In this document: in pieces, positions 44,748 through 54,866 of the stretch | Layout: every line of letters begins with the position of its first letter | Numbering within the stretch: the first letter of the stretch is position 1 | From: CAXMST01 sp963700785 | GTDB taxonomy: Bacteria > Actinomycetota > Thermoleophilia > Solirubrobacterales > 70-9 | NCBI GenBank assembly: GCA_963700785.1 | Contig: CAVOYZ010000010.1 | Span: 372,001 to 436,000 of the forward strand | Length of the DNA: 64,000 nt | Direction: 5' to 3' | Made by a program: the position numbers and the translations under genes | Notes under the pieces: model-generated | Told to the model about the DNA's origin: nothing | The model's input: only the letters and a program-made list of their open reading frames with translations | The model's database searches: none

Positions 44748-45290
44748 ATGCACGAAGGTCACCCGCGCCGTTACGCGGGCTCACAGAATCGGCGCCGCCG
44801 ACCGAAAGGCGTCAGCAGCCGACCCGACCGGGTTGCGCTCTGGGCGGTCTTCATGGCGGTGATCGCGATGCTCGCCGCCGCCGCCAGCAGCGCCGACGCC
44901 GGCGCCGGTGGGCTTGACGCGGGCCGCGGTGGCGGTGAGAGCTGCGACCGAGCCCGATCTGACAGCCGCGCGCTTGCACGTGGCGACTGCGGCCGGGGCG
45001 TCAAGCCCCTGAACTGGCGCCGCGACGTCGCCACCTGGTACGGCCCGGGCCTGTTCGGCAACAGGACGGCCTGCGGGAAGCGCCTGACCCGTCGCACGGT
45101 CGGGGTCGCGCACCGTTCGCTGCCCTGCGGGACACGCGTGGCGATCCGCTACAAGGGTCGGTCGCTACGCACGCGGGTAGTCGACCGCGGCCCGTTCGGG
45201 CACCGTGCTACCTGGGATCTGACGAGGGCCGCGGCAACGAAGCTGCAGCTGCTCGAAACGGACCGGATCCGTTCGGCGGTCGTCCGCTAG
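44748..45290 (+). CDS. RlpA-like double-psi beta-barrel protein, membrane-anchored
   Basis: The 180-residue protein starts at ATG 44748 behind GAGAGAGG; a frame opening at 44664 is unlikely to be used. A basic N-terminus precedes one hydrophobic segment (residues ~33-51). The C-terminal ~75 residues are the RlpA domain: ATWYGPGLFGNRTACGKRLT, VGVAHRSLPCGTRVAIRYKG and VVDRGPFGHRATWDLT, with the Cys pair and catalytic-type Asp (VVDRGP). RlpA proteins act on cell wall glycan strands or bind them during septation. The SPOR domain of proteobacterial RlpA is missing. It acts outside the membrane. Confidence 0.85.
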   Translation: MHEGHPRRYAGSQNRRRRPKGVSSRPDRVALWAVFMAVIAMLAAAASSADAGAGGLDAGRGGGESCDRARSDSRALARGDCGRGVKPLNWRRDVATWYGPGLFGNRTACGKRLTRRTVGVAHRSLPCGTRVAIRYKGRSLRTRVVDRGPFGHRATWDLTRAAATKLQLLETDRIRSAVVR

Positions 45291-45309
45291 CTGTCCGGCG
45301 GCGCCGCGC

Positions 45310-45885
45310 TCAGGCGGCGTCGGGGAGCTTCGCCTGGTCGATCTGATCGATCGGCAGTCCGCCGGCGTTTGCGATCAGGCTCTGGAACTCGTTCAGGGCG
45401 ACCAGCGCCAGCGCCTCGAGAATCTGCTCGTCGGTCCAGTCGACCTCGCGAGCCTCCTCGACCAGGTAGACCGGTGGGTGCCCATCGGCATCGACCGTCG
45501 CCTGCAGCAGCCGCAGGAGGTGAGCCTCGCGCTCGTCCGAGGAGTCGAAGCTGCGGGCGCGCGAGATCTCGTCCAGCCCAAGGCCGATCTGCCGCGCGGT
45601 GCGAGCGTGCTGGGCGACGCTGTAGGAGTCGCCCCGATGCTCGGCCACAGCGAGCGCAATCCTCACCTGGGTCGACTCTGGAACGCTGCCGCCGCGCAGC
45701 TCGGAGCGCATCCGGGCGAAGGCCCTGAGCGCGCGCGGGGCGCCGGCGAGGACGCCGACGAACTTCGAGATCGAGCCGCCGGTCTCGGCGATCGTCTTCA
45801 GCATCCGATCGCTGCCCTCCGGAGCGGTGAGCTCGTCGTGGACGTGAAAGCGGGCTACGTCGGTCTTGATGGTCATGGCGCGCAC
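45310..45885 (-). CDS. Carboxymuconolactone decarboxylase/AhpD-like protein lacking both cysteines
   Basis: The 191-residue protein starts at ATG 45885 (ATG 45876 also possible). It has the AhpD-like all-helical fold with FVGVLAGAPRALRAFARMRSELRGGSVP, then STQVRIALAVAEHRGDSYSVAQHARTARQIGL. In peroxidase-type AhpD the middle reads ExxxCxxCxxxH; here it is EHRGDSYSVAQH, keeping the Glu and His but with Ser at both Cys positions. Redox activity through a disulfide is therefore excluded. Upstream lie two inverted repeats that may be operators. The function is unknown. Confidence 0.78.
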   Translation of the reverse strand: MRAMTIKTDVARFHVHDELTAPEGSDRMLKTIAETGGSISKFVGVLAGAPRALRAFARMRSELRGGSVPESTQVRIALAVAEHRGDSYSVAQHARTARQIGLGLDEISRARSFDSSDEREAHLLRLLQATVDADGHPPVYLVEEAREVDWTDEQILEALALVALNEFQSLIANAGGLPIDQIDQAKLPDAA

Positions 45886-45919
45886 TCCAAGGGTCGGTTT
45901 TGGTGCTTTACCAACGGTT

Positions 45920-45940
45920 AAGTGAGGCTTTACTTCACTT
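45920..45940. promoter_or_regulatory. Inverted repeat AAGTGA-N9-TCACTT
   Basis: Exact six-base arms at 45920-45925 and 45935-45940, in an AT-rich region between the CMD protein gene (minus strand) and glnA. A regulator site is likely, but the regulator is unknown. Confidence 0.45.
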
Positions 45941-45950
45941 TTAGCCGGTA

Positions 45951-45967
45951 ACTTACGTTGCGTAAGT
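45951..45967. promoter_or_regulatory. 17-bp palindromic operator ACTTACG-TTG-CGTAAGT
   Basis: The seven-base arms are exact reverse complements around TTG, and the outer bases partly continue (TA...GTTA). Size and symmetry match TetR-family operators. A TTATAC box (45970-45975) lies three bases after it toward glnA. No TetR gene is in the window. Confidence 0.55.
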
Positions 45968-46055
45968 AGTTATACAGATGTGGCGCCGAGCGCGCAACCT
46001 GATCGCGATCACGCCACTATCGTCAGCGGCGGGCCAGAGTCCAGAGGAGGCGACC

Positions 46056-47423
46056 GTGAGCAACGACGAAGCGATCTACGTCCAGACCAGGACCGCCGAC
46101 GACGTGCGCGACATCGTCGCCGAGCGTGGCGTCCGCTTCATCCGGCTCTGGTTCACCGACGTGCTCGGTCAGCTGAAGAGCTTCTCGATCAACGCCGCGG
46201 AGCTCGATGACGCCTTCGAGGGCGGCATGGGGTTCGACGGCTCCTCGATCACCGGCTTCAATCCGATCGAGGAATCCGACATGATCGCGATGCCGGACCC
46301 GTCGAGCTTCGCGATCCTGCCGTGGCGCCCGGCCGAGAAGCCGACCGGGAGGATGTTCTGCGACGTCCGGGTGCCGGGCGGGGACCCGTACGAGGGCGAC
46401 CCGCGCTGGATCCTGCGCCGGGCCCTGGAGCGGGCCCGGTCGCTCGGCTTCGACGCCTACAACGTCGGCCCCGAGCTGGAGTTCTTCTACTTCAAGAACG
46501 CGCGGCCGGAGGGCGGCACGCCCGAGGTCCTCGACGAGGGCGGCTACTTCGACCTGACGACCCTCGACGCGGGCTCGGACGTCCGCCGCGAGACGGTCCT
46601 GGCGCTGGAGCGGCTCGGCATCCACGTCGAGTACACCCACCACGAGGTCGGCCCCTCCCAGCACGAGGTCGACATGCGCTACAAGGACGTGCTCGCGATG
46701 GCCGACGACTGCATGACCTACCGGATCACGGTCAAGGAGTACGCGATGAAGTACGGCTGGCACGCGACCTTCATGCCGAAGCCGCTGAACGGCGAGAACG
46801 GCTCCGGCATGCACGTCCACCAGTCGCTCGGCAGGGACGGCAAGAACGCCTTCTACGACCCCGACGATCAGTTCTTCCTCAGCCAGACCGCGAAGGCGTT
46901 CATCGCCGGCCAGCTCCGGCACGCGCGCGAGATCTCGCCCCTGTTCGCCCAGTGGGTCAACTCCTACAAGCGGCTCGTGCCCGGTTACGAGGCGCCGGTC
47001 TATCTGGCCTGGTCGCGGCGCAACCGCTCGGCCCTGATCCGGGTCCCGCTCTACCACCCCGGCAAGGAGGGCGCGACCCGCGCCGAGCTGCGCTGCCCGG
47101 ATCCCGCCTGCAACCCCTACCTCTGCTTCGCCGGGATGCTGCAGGCCGGGCTCGAGGGGATCGAGCAGGGCTACGAGCTGCCGGAGCCGATGGAGCAGAA
47201 CCTCTACCACCTCTCGCCCGAGGACCGCTCCCGGCGCGGGATCGAGCAGCTGCCGGAGAATCTCGGTGAGGCGATCGAGGTCGCCGCCGAATCGGAGCTC
47301 GTGCTGCGGACCCTCGGCGAGCACACCTTCAACCGCTTCATCGAGATCAAGCGGTCGGAGTGGGAGGAGTACCGGATCCAGGTCTCGCCCTGGGAGATCG
47401 ATCGCTTCCTCCCGGTGCTGTGA
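46056..47423 (+). CDS. glnA: Glutamine synthetase, type I (alpha-like)
   Basis: The 455-residue enzyme starts at GTG 46056 behind AGAGGAGG. The frame is open from 45978, but that leader has no ribosome site. The active-site signatures are complete: MGFDGSSITGF, the GPELEFFYF metal site, the GENGSGMHVHQSL ATP/His loop, KRLVPGYEAPVYLAW, and NRSALIRVP with the catalytic Arg. The sequence around NLYHLSPEDRSRRGIEQLP and total length resemble the Bacillus-type alpha subclass rather than the adenylylated beta subclass. It condenses ammonia and glutamate in the cytoplasm. Regulation by the palindromic repeat 90 bases upstream is possible. Confidence 0.95.
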   Translation: MSNDEAIYVQTRTADDVRDIVAERGVRFIRLWFTDVLGQLKSFSINAAELDDAFEGGMGFDGSSITGFNPIEESDMIAMPDPSSFAILPWRPAEKPTGRMFCDVRVPGGDPYEGDPRWILRRALERARSLGFDAYNVGPELEFFYFKNARPEGGTPEVLDEGGYFDLTTLDAGSDVRRETVLALERLGIHVEYTHHEVGPSQHEVDMRYKDVLAMADDCMTYRITVKEYAMKYGWHATFMPKPLNGENGSGMHVHQSLGRDGKNAFYDPDDQFFLSQTAKAFIAGQLRHAREISPLFAQWVNSYKRLVPGYEAPVYLAWSRRNRSALIRVPLYHPGKEGATRAELRCPDPACNPYLCFAGMLQAGLEGIEQGYELPEPMEQNLYHLSPEDRSRRGIEQLPENLGEAIEVAAESELVLRTLGEHTFNRFIEIKRSEWEEYRIQVSPWEIDRFLPVL

Positions 47424-47464
47424 GCCGGTCGCACCGCCGGCGAGCCGGCTCTTCCCGCTGAGCC

Positions 47465-48487
47465 GTGAAGATCCTGATCGTCACGCAGATGTGGCCGAGT
47501 CCGGAGCATCCGGACCTCGGAAGCTTCCTGGTCCCGATCCGAGATCAGCTCGAGCGCGCCGGGCACCGGGTCGAGGTCGCTGCGATCAGCCGGCGTGGCG
47601 GCTCACCGGTCAAGTACGCGCGGCTCTGCGCCGAGGCGGGCGCGCGGCGCGGCGCTTCCGGCCGGACGTCGTCTTCGCGCACTTCCTGTTCCCGGCCGGG
47701 TTCGCGGGAGTGCTCGCCTCGATCGCCGGCCGGGCGCCGCTGGTGGTCATGGCCCACGGGCAGGACGTCGCCAATCTCGGCCGGATACCCGGCGTAACGG
47801 CGGCGACCCGCACCGTCGTCCACCGGGCCGACGGGATCATCGCCAACTCCAGACTGGCTCGCGCAGCTGCTCGTCGAGCGGCTGCCGGCCGCCGAGCCGA
47901 AGATCTCGATTGCCGACTGCGGAATCGATCTCCAGGCCTTCGCCCCGATGCCCGCCGGCCCCGCCCGTGATCAGCTTGGGTGGGACGGGCCCGGACCGGC
48001 CTTCGTCTGCGTCGGCTCGCTGATCGAGCGCAAGAACGTGATCCGGCTCGCGAACGCCTTTGCCCGCCTCGGCGAGGGCCGGCTCGCGTTCGTCGGCGAC
48101 GGGCCGCTGCGCGCTGAGCTCGAGGGCCGCGAGCGGGTTCGGGTCGTCGGCCGGATTCCCCAGAGCGAGGTCCCGCGCTGGGTCGCCGCCGCCGACGTCC
48201 TCTGCCAGCCGTCCCTGATCGAGCCCTTCGGGCAGGCGACCCTGGAGGGGATGGCGATGGAGCGCAGCGTCGTCGCGACCCGCGTCGGCGGCCCGCCGGA
48301 GTTCGTGCCGGCGGAGGCCGGGGTCCTGGTCGACCCGCTCGACGAGGACGCGATCCTCGCGGCGCTGCAGCGCGCCGCGCGGCTGCCGGCCCCGAACCCC
48401 GCGGCCCGAGCGGCGGCGGCTGAGCACGACGTCGTCAGGACCGTCGGCCGGATGCTTGAGGCGCTCGAGCGCGCCGCGGGCGTCTGA
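47465..48487 (+). CDS. GT4-family glycosyltransferase, with compensating frameshifts
   Basis: From GTG 47465 the frame gives MKILIVTQMWPSPEHPDLGSFL, the GT-B N-terminal domain. Around 47635-47665 coding moves to another frame (FRPDVVFAHFLFPAGFAG, LVVMAHGQDV, RADGIIANS), then returns near 47850-47858 (DWLAQLLVERLPAAEPKI). It continues to the sugar-nucleotide domain with AFVCVGSLIERKNVIRLANAF and the EPFGQATLEGMAM motif. Total length is a multiple of three, about 341 codons, so two indels cancel. It transfers a sugar from an NDP donor, probably to a lipid or surface glycan. It follows glnA by 41 bases. Confidence 0.85.
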
Positions 48488-48508
48488 GGGCGCCCCGCTT
48501 GCCGGCCG

Positions 48509-49051
48509 CTATCGGTCCCGCAGCCGCTGGATCCCGCGGGCTGCGGCTGTTCTCGCGTTGACCGCGCCGAGCATGCCCTTCTCGGCGATCGAGCCGGCCG
48601 GCGGCATCGCGCCGAGCTGGCGGGCGATATCGGTGCCGTTCAGGTAGGCGTGGTTCTCGACGATCTTGCCGTCGCGGATCGTCAGCATGTCGCAGCCCTC
48701 GATCTCGATCGTCGCGTCGTTCGGCGTCAGTCCCTCGAACTTCGCGGTGCCGTTGAAGGTGGCGGCGACCCGCCAGCGCACCGCGGCGTGCTCCTTCGAC
48801 GCGGCGATCGTCAGGACCTCGAACTTGAAGTCCGGGAAGGCCTCGAACAGCTGCGAGAACCACTGCTTGAACTCGCCCGGCACCCGCAGATCGGCCATCC
48901 CGACGAGGCGATCGATTCGCCCCTGCTCCCACATCGCCGCCGCAGCGTCGAGATCGCGGTCGTTGATCGCCTCGAAGTAGGCGCGGGCGACCGTGGTCGG
49001 GCCCTTGCCGCGCGTTTTCGGCTTCGCGGGTATCTCGGTGGCTGCTTCCAT
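48509..49051 (-). CDS. SnoaL-like/ester cyclase fold protein
   Basis: The protein is about 180 residues from ATG 49051; a TTG 25 codons upstream would extend it without a clear ribosome site. The core is a SnoaL/NTF2-like cone: VARAYFEAINDRDLDAAAAMWEQG, FKQWFSQLFEAFPDFKFEVL, AVRWRVAATFNG, and a C-terminal GCDMLTIRDGKIVENHAYLNG. Such proteins are polyketide cyclases, isomerases or binding proteins; the substrate is unknown. It is soluble and without a signal peptide. Confidence 0.75.
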   Translation of the reverse strand: MEAATEIPAKPKTRGKGPTTVARAYFEAINDRDLDAAAAMWEQGRIDRLVGMADLRVPGEFKQWFSQLFEAFPDFKFEVLTIAASKEHAAVRWRVAATFNGTAKFEGLTPNDATIEIEGCDMLTIRDGKIVENHAYLNGTDIARQLGAMPPAGSIAEKGMLGAVNARTAAARGIQRLRDR

Positions 49052-49146
49052 TCCGGCCCAGCCTAGCGCGCCGGTCTCGATGCCGTAGCCGAGCGGGCTC
49101 GACGGTTGCTGAGGTTCGAACTGCAAGATTCAACCCATCGGCGGCG

Positions 49147-50496
49147 GTGTCCGATTCAGCTCTAGTGGCGGTACCGGTCTATCACGGGAAGTTCGGGCCG
49201 AAGCAGGCGGAGCGGCTGCTTTGGCGTGCCGGTTTCGGCCCGCGCCCCGGCGAGGATCGAAAGCTTGCCCGCAAGGGCCTGAAGCGGGCCGTGTACTCGC
49301 TGACCAGGCCGAAGGGCAAGGCGAAGCTGATCGGCCGCCCGCCGCGCGTCGACGACGGCCTGCCGCTGGCGCCGGGAGACGCATGGGGACACGACCACCT
49401 CTGGTGGCTCGACCGGATGATCCGCAGCAACCAGCCGTTCGTCGAGCGGATGACGCTCGTCTGGCACGACTGGTTCGCCACCGGCGGGGTCGGCCAGACG
49501 GGGCTCAACCTCGATCAGAACCGGATGTTCCGCAAGCAGGGGCTGGGGTCCTTCCGCGACCTGCTGATCAGGGTGACCAAGGACCCGGCGATGCTCGTCT
49601 GGCTTTCCGGGAACGAGAACTCCCTCTGGGCGCCGAACGAGAACTACGCACGCGAGCTGATGGAGTTGTTCACCCTCGGGGCGGGCGCCGGCTACACCGA
49701 GCGCGACGTCCGCGAGCAGGCGCGTTCGCTGACCGGTTGGACGAACGACTGGGACGACAACATCGGCATGACCAACTTCCGCTTCGATCCGGAGCGGCAC
49801 GATGCCGAGAAGAAGAAGGTCTTCGGGAAGTGGGGCCGCTTCGACTGGAAGGACTCCTGCGACCTCTGCCTGCGTCACCCCGCACACGACGACTACCTGG
49901 TCCGCCGGCTCTGGTCCTACTTCATCCCGGGCAAGCCGCCGAAGAAGACGCTGCGACAGCTCAAGCGCCTCTACCGCAAGAAGCGCTACCGGGTCCGCCC
50001 GCTGCTCGAGGCGATCCTCATGCATCCCGCCCTCTACCAGGGCCCTCGCATGGTCAAGCCGCCGATCGTCCAGATCGCCGGAATGCTGCGCGCGCGCAAG
50101 CGCGGGATCGAGCAGGACTCCTGGGTCTGGATCTCGGAGAACGCAGGGCAGCGCCTGTTCGATCCGCCGAACGTCGCCGGCTGGGACGAGGAGCGCTGGC
50201 TCGACACCGCGAGCGTCGCCGGGCGCTGGTCGGCCTCCGGGAGGCTCGTCGACGCGGATCGCGTCGACGACGACGACTACCCGGTGGACGAGACGCCGCG
50301 CGAGGCGTTGCAGAAAGCGCTCCGCTATTGGGGCCATCCGACGATCAGCGACCGGACCGAGAAGGAGTTGCTCCACTTCGCGCGCAAGGTCGAGGGAATC
50401 GCCGTCTCCGAGTGGCAGCAGGGTCCGTACCGCGGCCTGCGCCAGAACGCCCTGCGAACCCTGATTGCCGTCAGCCCCGACTTCCAGACCTCATGA
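49147..50496 (+). CDS. DUF1800 family protein
   Basis: The 449-residue protein from GTG 49147 is a mostly helical DUF1800 member: AERLLWRAGFGPRPGE near the N-terminus, MTLVWHDWFATG, LLIRVTKDPAMLVWLSGNENSLWAPNENYARELMELFTLG, and SLTGWTNDWDDN. Near the C-terminus are FDPPNVAGWDEERWL and the RTLIAVSPDFQ ending. No signal peptide is seen. The family has no established activity but is nearly always paired with DUF1501, as here. The DUF1501 gene overlaps its end (ATGA at 50493). Confidence 0.88.
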   Translation: MSDSALVAVPVYHGKFGPKQAERLLWRAGFGPRPGEDRKLARKGLKRAVYSLTRPKGKAKLIGRPPRVDDGLPLAPGDAWGHDHLWWLDRMIRSNQPFVERMTLVWHDWFATGGVGQTGLNLDQNRMFRKQGLGSFRDLLIRVTKDPAMLVWLSGNENSLWAPNENYARELMELFTLGAGAGYTERDVREQARSLTGWTNDWDDNIGMTNFRFDPERHDAEKKKVFGKWGRFDWKDSCDLCLRHPAHDDYLVRRLWSYFIPGKPPKKTLRQLKRLYRKKRYRVRPLLEAILMHPALYQGPRMVKPPIVQIAGMLRARKRGIEQDSWVWISENAGQRLFDPPNVAGWDEERWLDTASVAGRWSASGRLVDADRVDDDDYPVDETPREALQKALRYWGHPTISDRTEKELLHFARKVEGIAVSEWQQGPYRGLRQNALRTLIAVSPDFQTS

Positions 50497-51869
50497 GCGC
50501 GCCCGCCCGGAGAACCTGCTGCAACGAGCACACTCGCGCCGAGCTCGCGCGGCGCAGCTTCGCCGAAGCCGGCAGGGGCCTGCCGGCGATCGATACGGGC
50601 ATGCCGCTGCCGGCGGGGACCGGGCTCTCGAGGCGATCCTTGCTCGCCCGGGCGGGGGCGCTCGCCGCAACCGTCTACGGCGCTCGGCTGCTCGACCCCG
50701 CCGCCTACAGCGAGGGCATCGCGCGGGCGGCCGGGGCGAACAACCGGGTGCTGGTCTCGATCTTCTTCGACGGCGGCATCGACGCCCTCTCGGTGCTCGC
50801 CCCGGTCAACGACCCGAAATACCAGAACCTACGCTCGACGCTCCGGATCAACCCCGGTCAGGGATCGCCGTGGAGCGAGGATCCGCGCCTGCACTGGCAC
50901 CCGGTCGCCGAGCCTCTGAACGAGCTGCACCAGGAGGGCAAGGTGACGGTCTTCCCGGCGATCGGCTACTCGAGCCCGGATCAGTCGCATTTCACCTCGC
51001 GCCACTACTGGGAGGTCGGGGCGCTCGATCCCGGGGGCCGGACCGGCTGGCTCGGCCGCCTGCTCGACGGGGTCGGCTCCAACGACAACCCGATTCAGGG
51101 GCTCGCCCTCGACGGCTCGCTGTCACCCTCGCTGGCGACGGCAAAGGTCCCGGTGGCGGCGATGTGGGGACCGAGCTACGACCTCTGGTCGCCCGGCGTC
51201 TGGGGCGACGTCGAGAACCTGATGCATGACTCCTACCAGCGGCTCGGCCGCAAGCACGAGCGGAGCAAGGACGCCGGGCTGCGAATCGCCGGCCGCGTCG
51301 CCCGGCAGACGAGCCAGCTTCGCAAGCAGATGGCGCCGTTCTCGAGCGAGATCTCCTCGCCGGTTCCCTATCCGGATGACGGCCACTTCCCCGAGAGCCT
51401 CGCCGGCCTCGCGGCGATGCTCTCCGCCGGCCTGCCGATCCGCTGCGCGGCGCTCAGCGCGCCCGGCGGCTATGACACGCATGACAACCAGGAGGGGGAG
51501 TTCCGCCGCGGCCTGCAGGAGACCTGCGATTCGGTGCTGGCCTTCCAGCGCGACCTCGAGGCACGCGGCCTCGACGATCGCGTCGTCACGATGCTCTGGT
51601 CGGAGTTCGGTCGACGCCCGGAGGAGAACGGCTCCGCCGGCACCGACCACGGCGCCGGCGGCTGTGCCTTCCTGGTCGGTTCCGGCGTCAAGGGCAAGAT
51701 GGTCGGCGAGTGGACCGGCCTCGGCAAGCTCGACGCCGACGACAATCTGCGCAACAGCTCCGACTTCCGAGCCGTCTACTGCTCGCTGCTCGAGCAGTGG
51801 TTCGGCCGCGATGCCGCATCCGTGATCCCCGGGGCCTCGGGCTTCGGGCGCCCGACGCTGATCGGATGA
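50493..51869 (+). CDS. DUF1501 family protein, Tat-exported
   Basis: The 458-residue protein has an N-terminal Tat signal: SRRSLLARAG at residues 46-55 followed by a hydrophobic AALAAT-like run. The DUF1501 core (alkaline phosphatase/sulfatase-like superfamily) shows VSIFFDGGIDALSV, PAIGYSSPDQSHFTSRHYWEVG, GGYDTHDNQEGEF and VVTMLWSEFGRRPEENGSAGTDHGAGGCAF. These His/Asp-rich motifs could bind metal. Tat export implies folding or cofactor loading in the cytoplasm. The start is ATG 50493 inside the DUF1800 stop; the cupredoxin gene overlaps its own stop. Confidence 0.88.
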   Translation: MSAPARRTCCNEHTRAELARRSFAEAGRGLPAIDTGMPLPAGTGLSRRSLLARAGALAATVYGARLLDPAAYSEGIARAAGANNRVLVSIFFDGGIDALSVLAPVNDPKYQNLRSTLRINPGQGSPWSEDPRLHWHPVAEPLNELHQEGKVTVFPAIGYSSPDQSHFTSRHYWEVGALDPGGRTGWLGRLLDGVGSNDNPIQGLALDGSLSPSLATAKVPVAAMWGPSYDLWSPGVWGDVENLMHDSYQRLGRKHERSKDAGLRIAGRVARQTSQLRKQMAPFSSEISSPVPYPDDGHFPESLAGLAAMLSAGLPIRCAALSAPGGYDTHDNQEGEFRRGLQETCDSVLAFQRDLEARGLDDRVVTMLWSEFGRRPEENGSAGTDHGAGGCAFLVGSGVKGKMVGEWTGLGKLDADDNLRNSSDFRAVYCSLLEQWFGRDAASVIPGASGFGRPTLIG

Positions 51870-52258
51870 GCGGTCGCCGCCGGCTCAGGGCGCTGCTCGT
51901 GACGACGGCTGCCGTCGCCGTCTCGCTCTGCGCTACGAGTGCCGTGGCGGCGGAGAAGCCGCCGTCGCGGTTGCTGGTCACGGCCAGCGAGTGGCGCTAC
52001 GTGCTCTCGAAGGGAAAGATCCTGGGCGGTCCGGCGATCGTCCAGCTCTACAACGGCGGCGAGGACCCTCACAACCTGCGGATCCGACGAGCCTCGGGCG
52101 GGGCGGTGCGGCGGATCGGGCAGCTCGACCCCGGTGAGGCCGGCTCGGTTCAGCTGTGGCTCGGCCGCGGCAAGCGCTACCGGCTCTGGTGTTCGCTGCC
52201 GCAGCACCGCGATCGCGGGATGAAGGCCACCCTGAAGGTCGCGCGCAAGCGACGCTAG
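51866..52258 (+). CDS. Secreted cupredoxin (blue copper) protein
   Basis: The 130-residue protein from ATG 51866 has a signal peptide ending near Ala28-Ala29, then a cupredoxin beta barrel. All four type 1 copper ligands are in place: H69 (in DPHNLRI), C109, H114 and M119 (YRLWCSLPQHRDRGM). The spacing C-x4-H-x4-M matches plastocyanin/auracyanin-like proteins. It would carry single electrons outside the membrane. Overlap with the DUF1501 stop (ATGA) ties it to that pair. Confidence 0.85.
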   Translation: MSGRRRLRALLVTTAAVAVSLCATSAVAAEKPPSRLLVTASEWRYVLSKGKILGGPAIVQLYNGGEDPHNLRIRRASGGAVRRIGQLDPGEAGSVQLWLGRGKRYRLWCSLPQHRDRGMKATLKVARKRR

Positions 52259-52277
52259 CGCCGCCGCCCCCACCCAC

Positions 52278-54281
<2,004 letters not shown>

Positions 54282-54311
54282 CGTCCGAGGTTAACCGGCG
54301 ACGCGACGCGC

Positions 54312-54770
54312 TCAGCCGGCCGGCGCGGAGATCCGGGCCCAGATCCCCGCGAGCTGATCGAGGTCCGCCCCGCTGAGCTTCGAGAGGAAGTGCTCGCGGA
54401 CGCCGCGCAGGTGCGTCGGCCGGGCGGCCTCAAAGCGGGCGCGCCCCTCGGCGGTCAGCCTCCCGTAGGAGCCGCGTCGATCGGACTCGCACTCGACGCG
54501 CTCGACCAGCCCCGCCTTGGCCAGGCGGTCGATCAGGCGCGTCAGCCCGCTACGGCTGAGAAACAGGCGCTCGGCCAACTGGCCCATCCGCAGCGCGCAA
54601 TCCGGAGCGTCGTGCAGGTGGAGGAGCACCTCGTAGGAGCTCAACGGCAACCCGTGCTCCTGCTCGAGTTCGGCGTCGAGCTGTGCGATCGTCGCGCTGT
54701 GGACTTCGAGCAGGCCACGCCAGGCTGCGAGCTCGCGCTCGGAGAGAGCTGGTGACGCGGTCGTGGCCAC
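54312..54770 (-). CDS. MarR family transcriptional regulator
   Basis: This 152-residue winged-helix regulator has the MarR layout: an N-terminal dimer helix, SSYEVLLHLHDAPDCALRMGQLAERLFLSRSGLTRLIDRLAKAGLVERVECESDRRGSYGRLTAEG, and a C-terminal helix. It is divergent from a ring-cleaving dioxygenase-type gene and an esterase gene, the same neighbourhood as MhqR/MhqO/MhqD of Bacillus, where MhqR represses quinone and catechol detoxification genes. A dyad in the shared 96-base gap is its likely operator. No single redox Cys is diagnostic here. Confidence 0.9.
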   Translation of the reverse strand: MATTASPALSERELAAWRGLLEVHSATIAQLDAELEQEHGLPLSSYEVLLHLHDAPDCALRMGQLAERLFLSRSGLTRLIDRLAKAGLVERVECESDRRGSYGRLTAEGRARFEAARPTHLRGVREHFLSKLSGADLDQLAGIWARISAPAG

Positions 54771-54793
54771 GGCGCGATGGTATCCGATTTAAC

Positions 54794-54805
54794 TTGCAGA
54801 TGCAA
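54794..54805. promoter_or_regulatory. Candidate MarR operator TTGCA-GA-TGCAA
   Basis: This exact dyad lies in the gap between the divergent MarR and dioxygenase genes; an outer AACT...AGTT pair (54791-54794 and 54808-54811) extends the symmetry. Size and location fit autoregulation plus control of the dioxygenase-esterase operon. Confidence 0.6.
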
Positions 54806-54866
54806 CTAGTTTCCGATAATGTTGCGCAGTCAAACAAGCCAGCCAGCACCGAGGAGGAAGCGAAAG

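Noticed and set aside
46023..47324. 433-residue open frame antisense to glnA
   Set aside because: Shadow of a strongly conserved gene; no domain seen.
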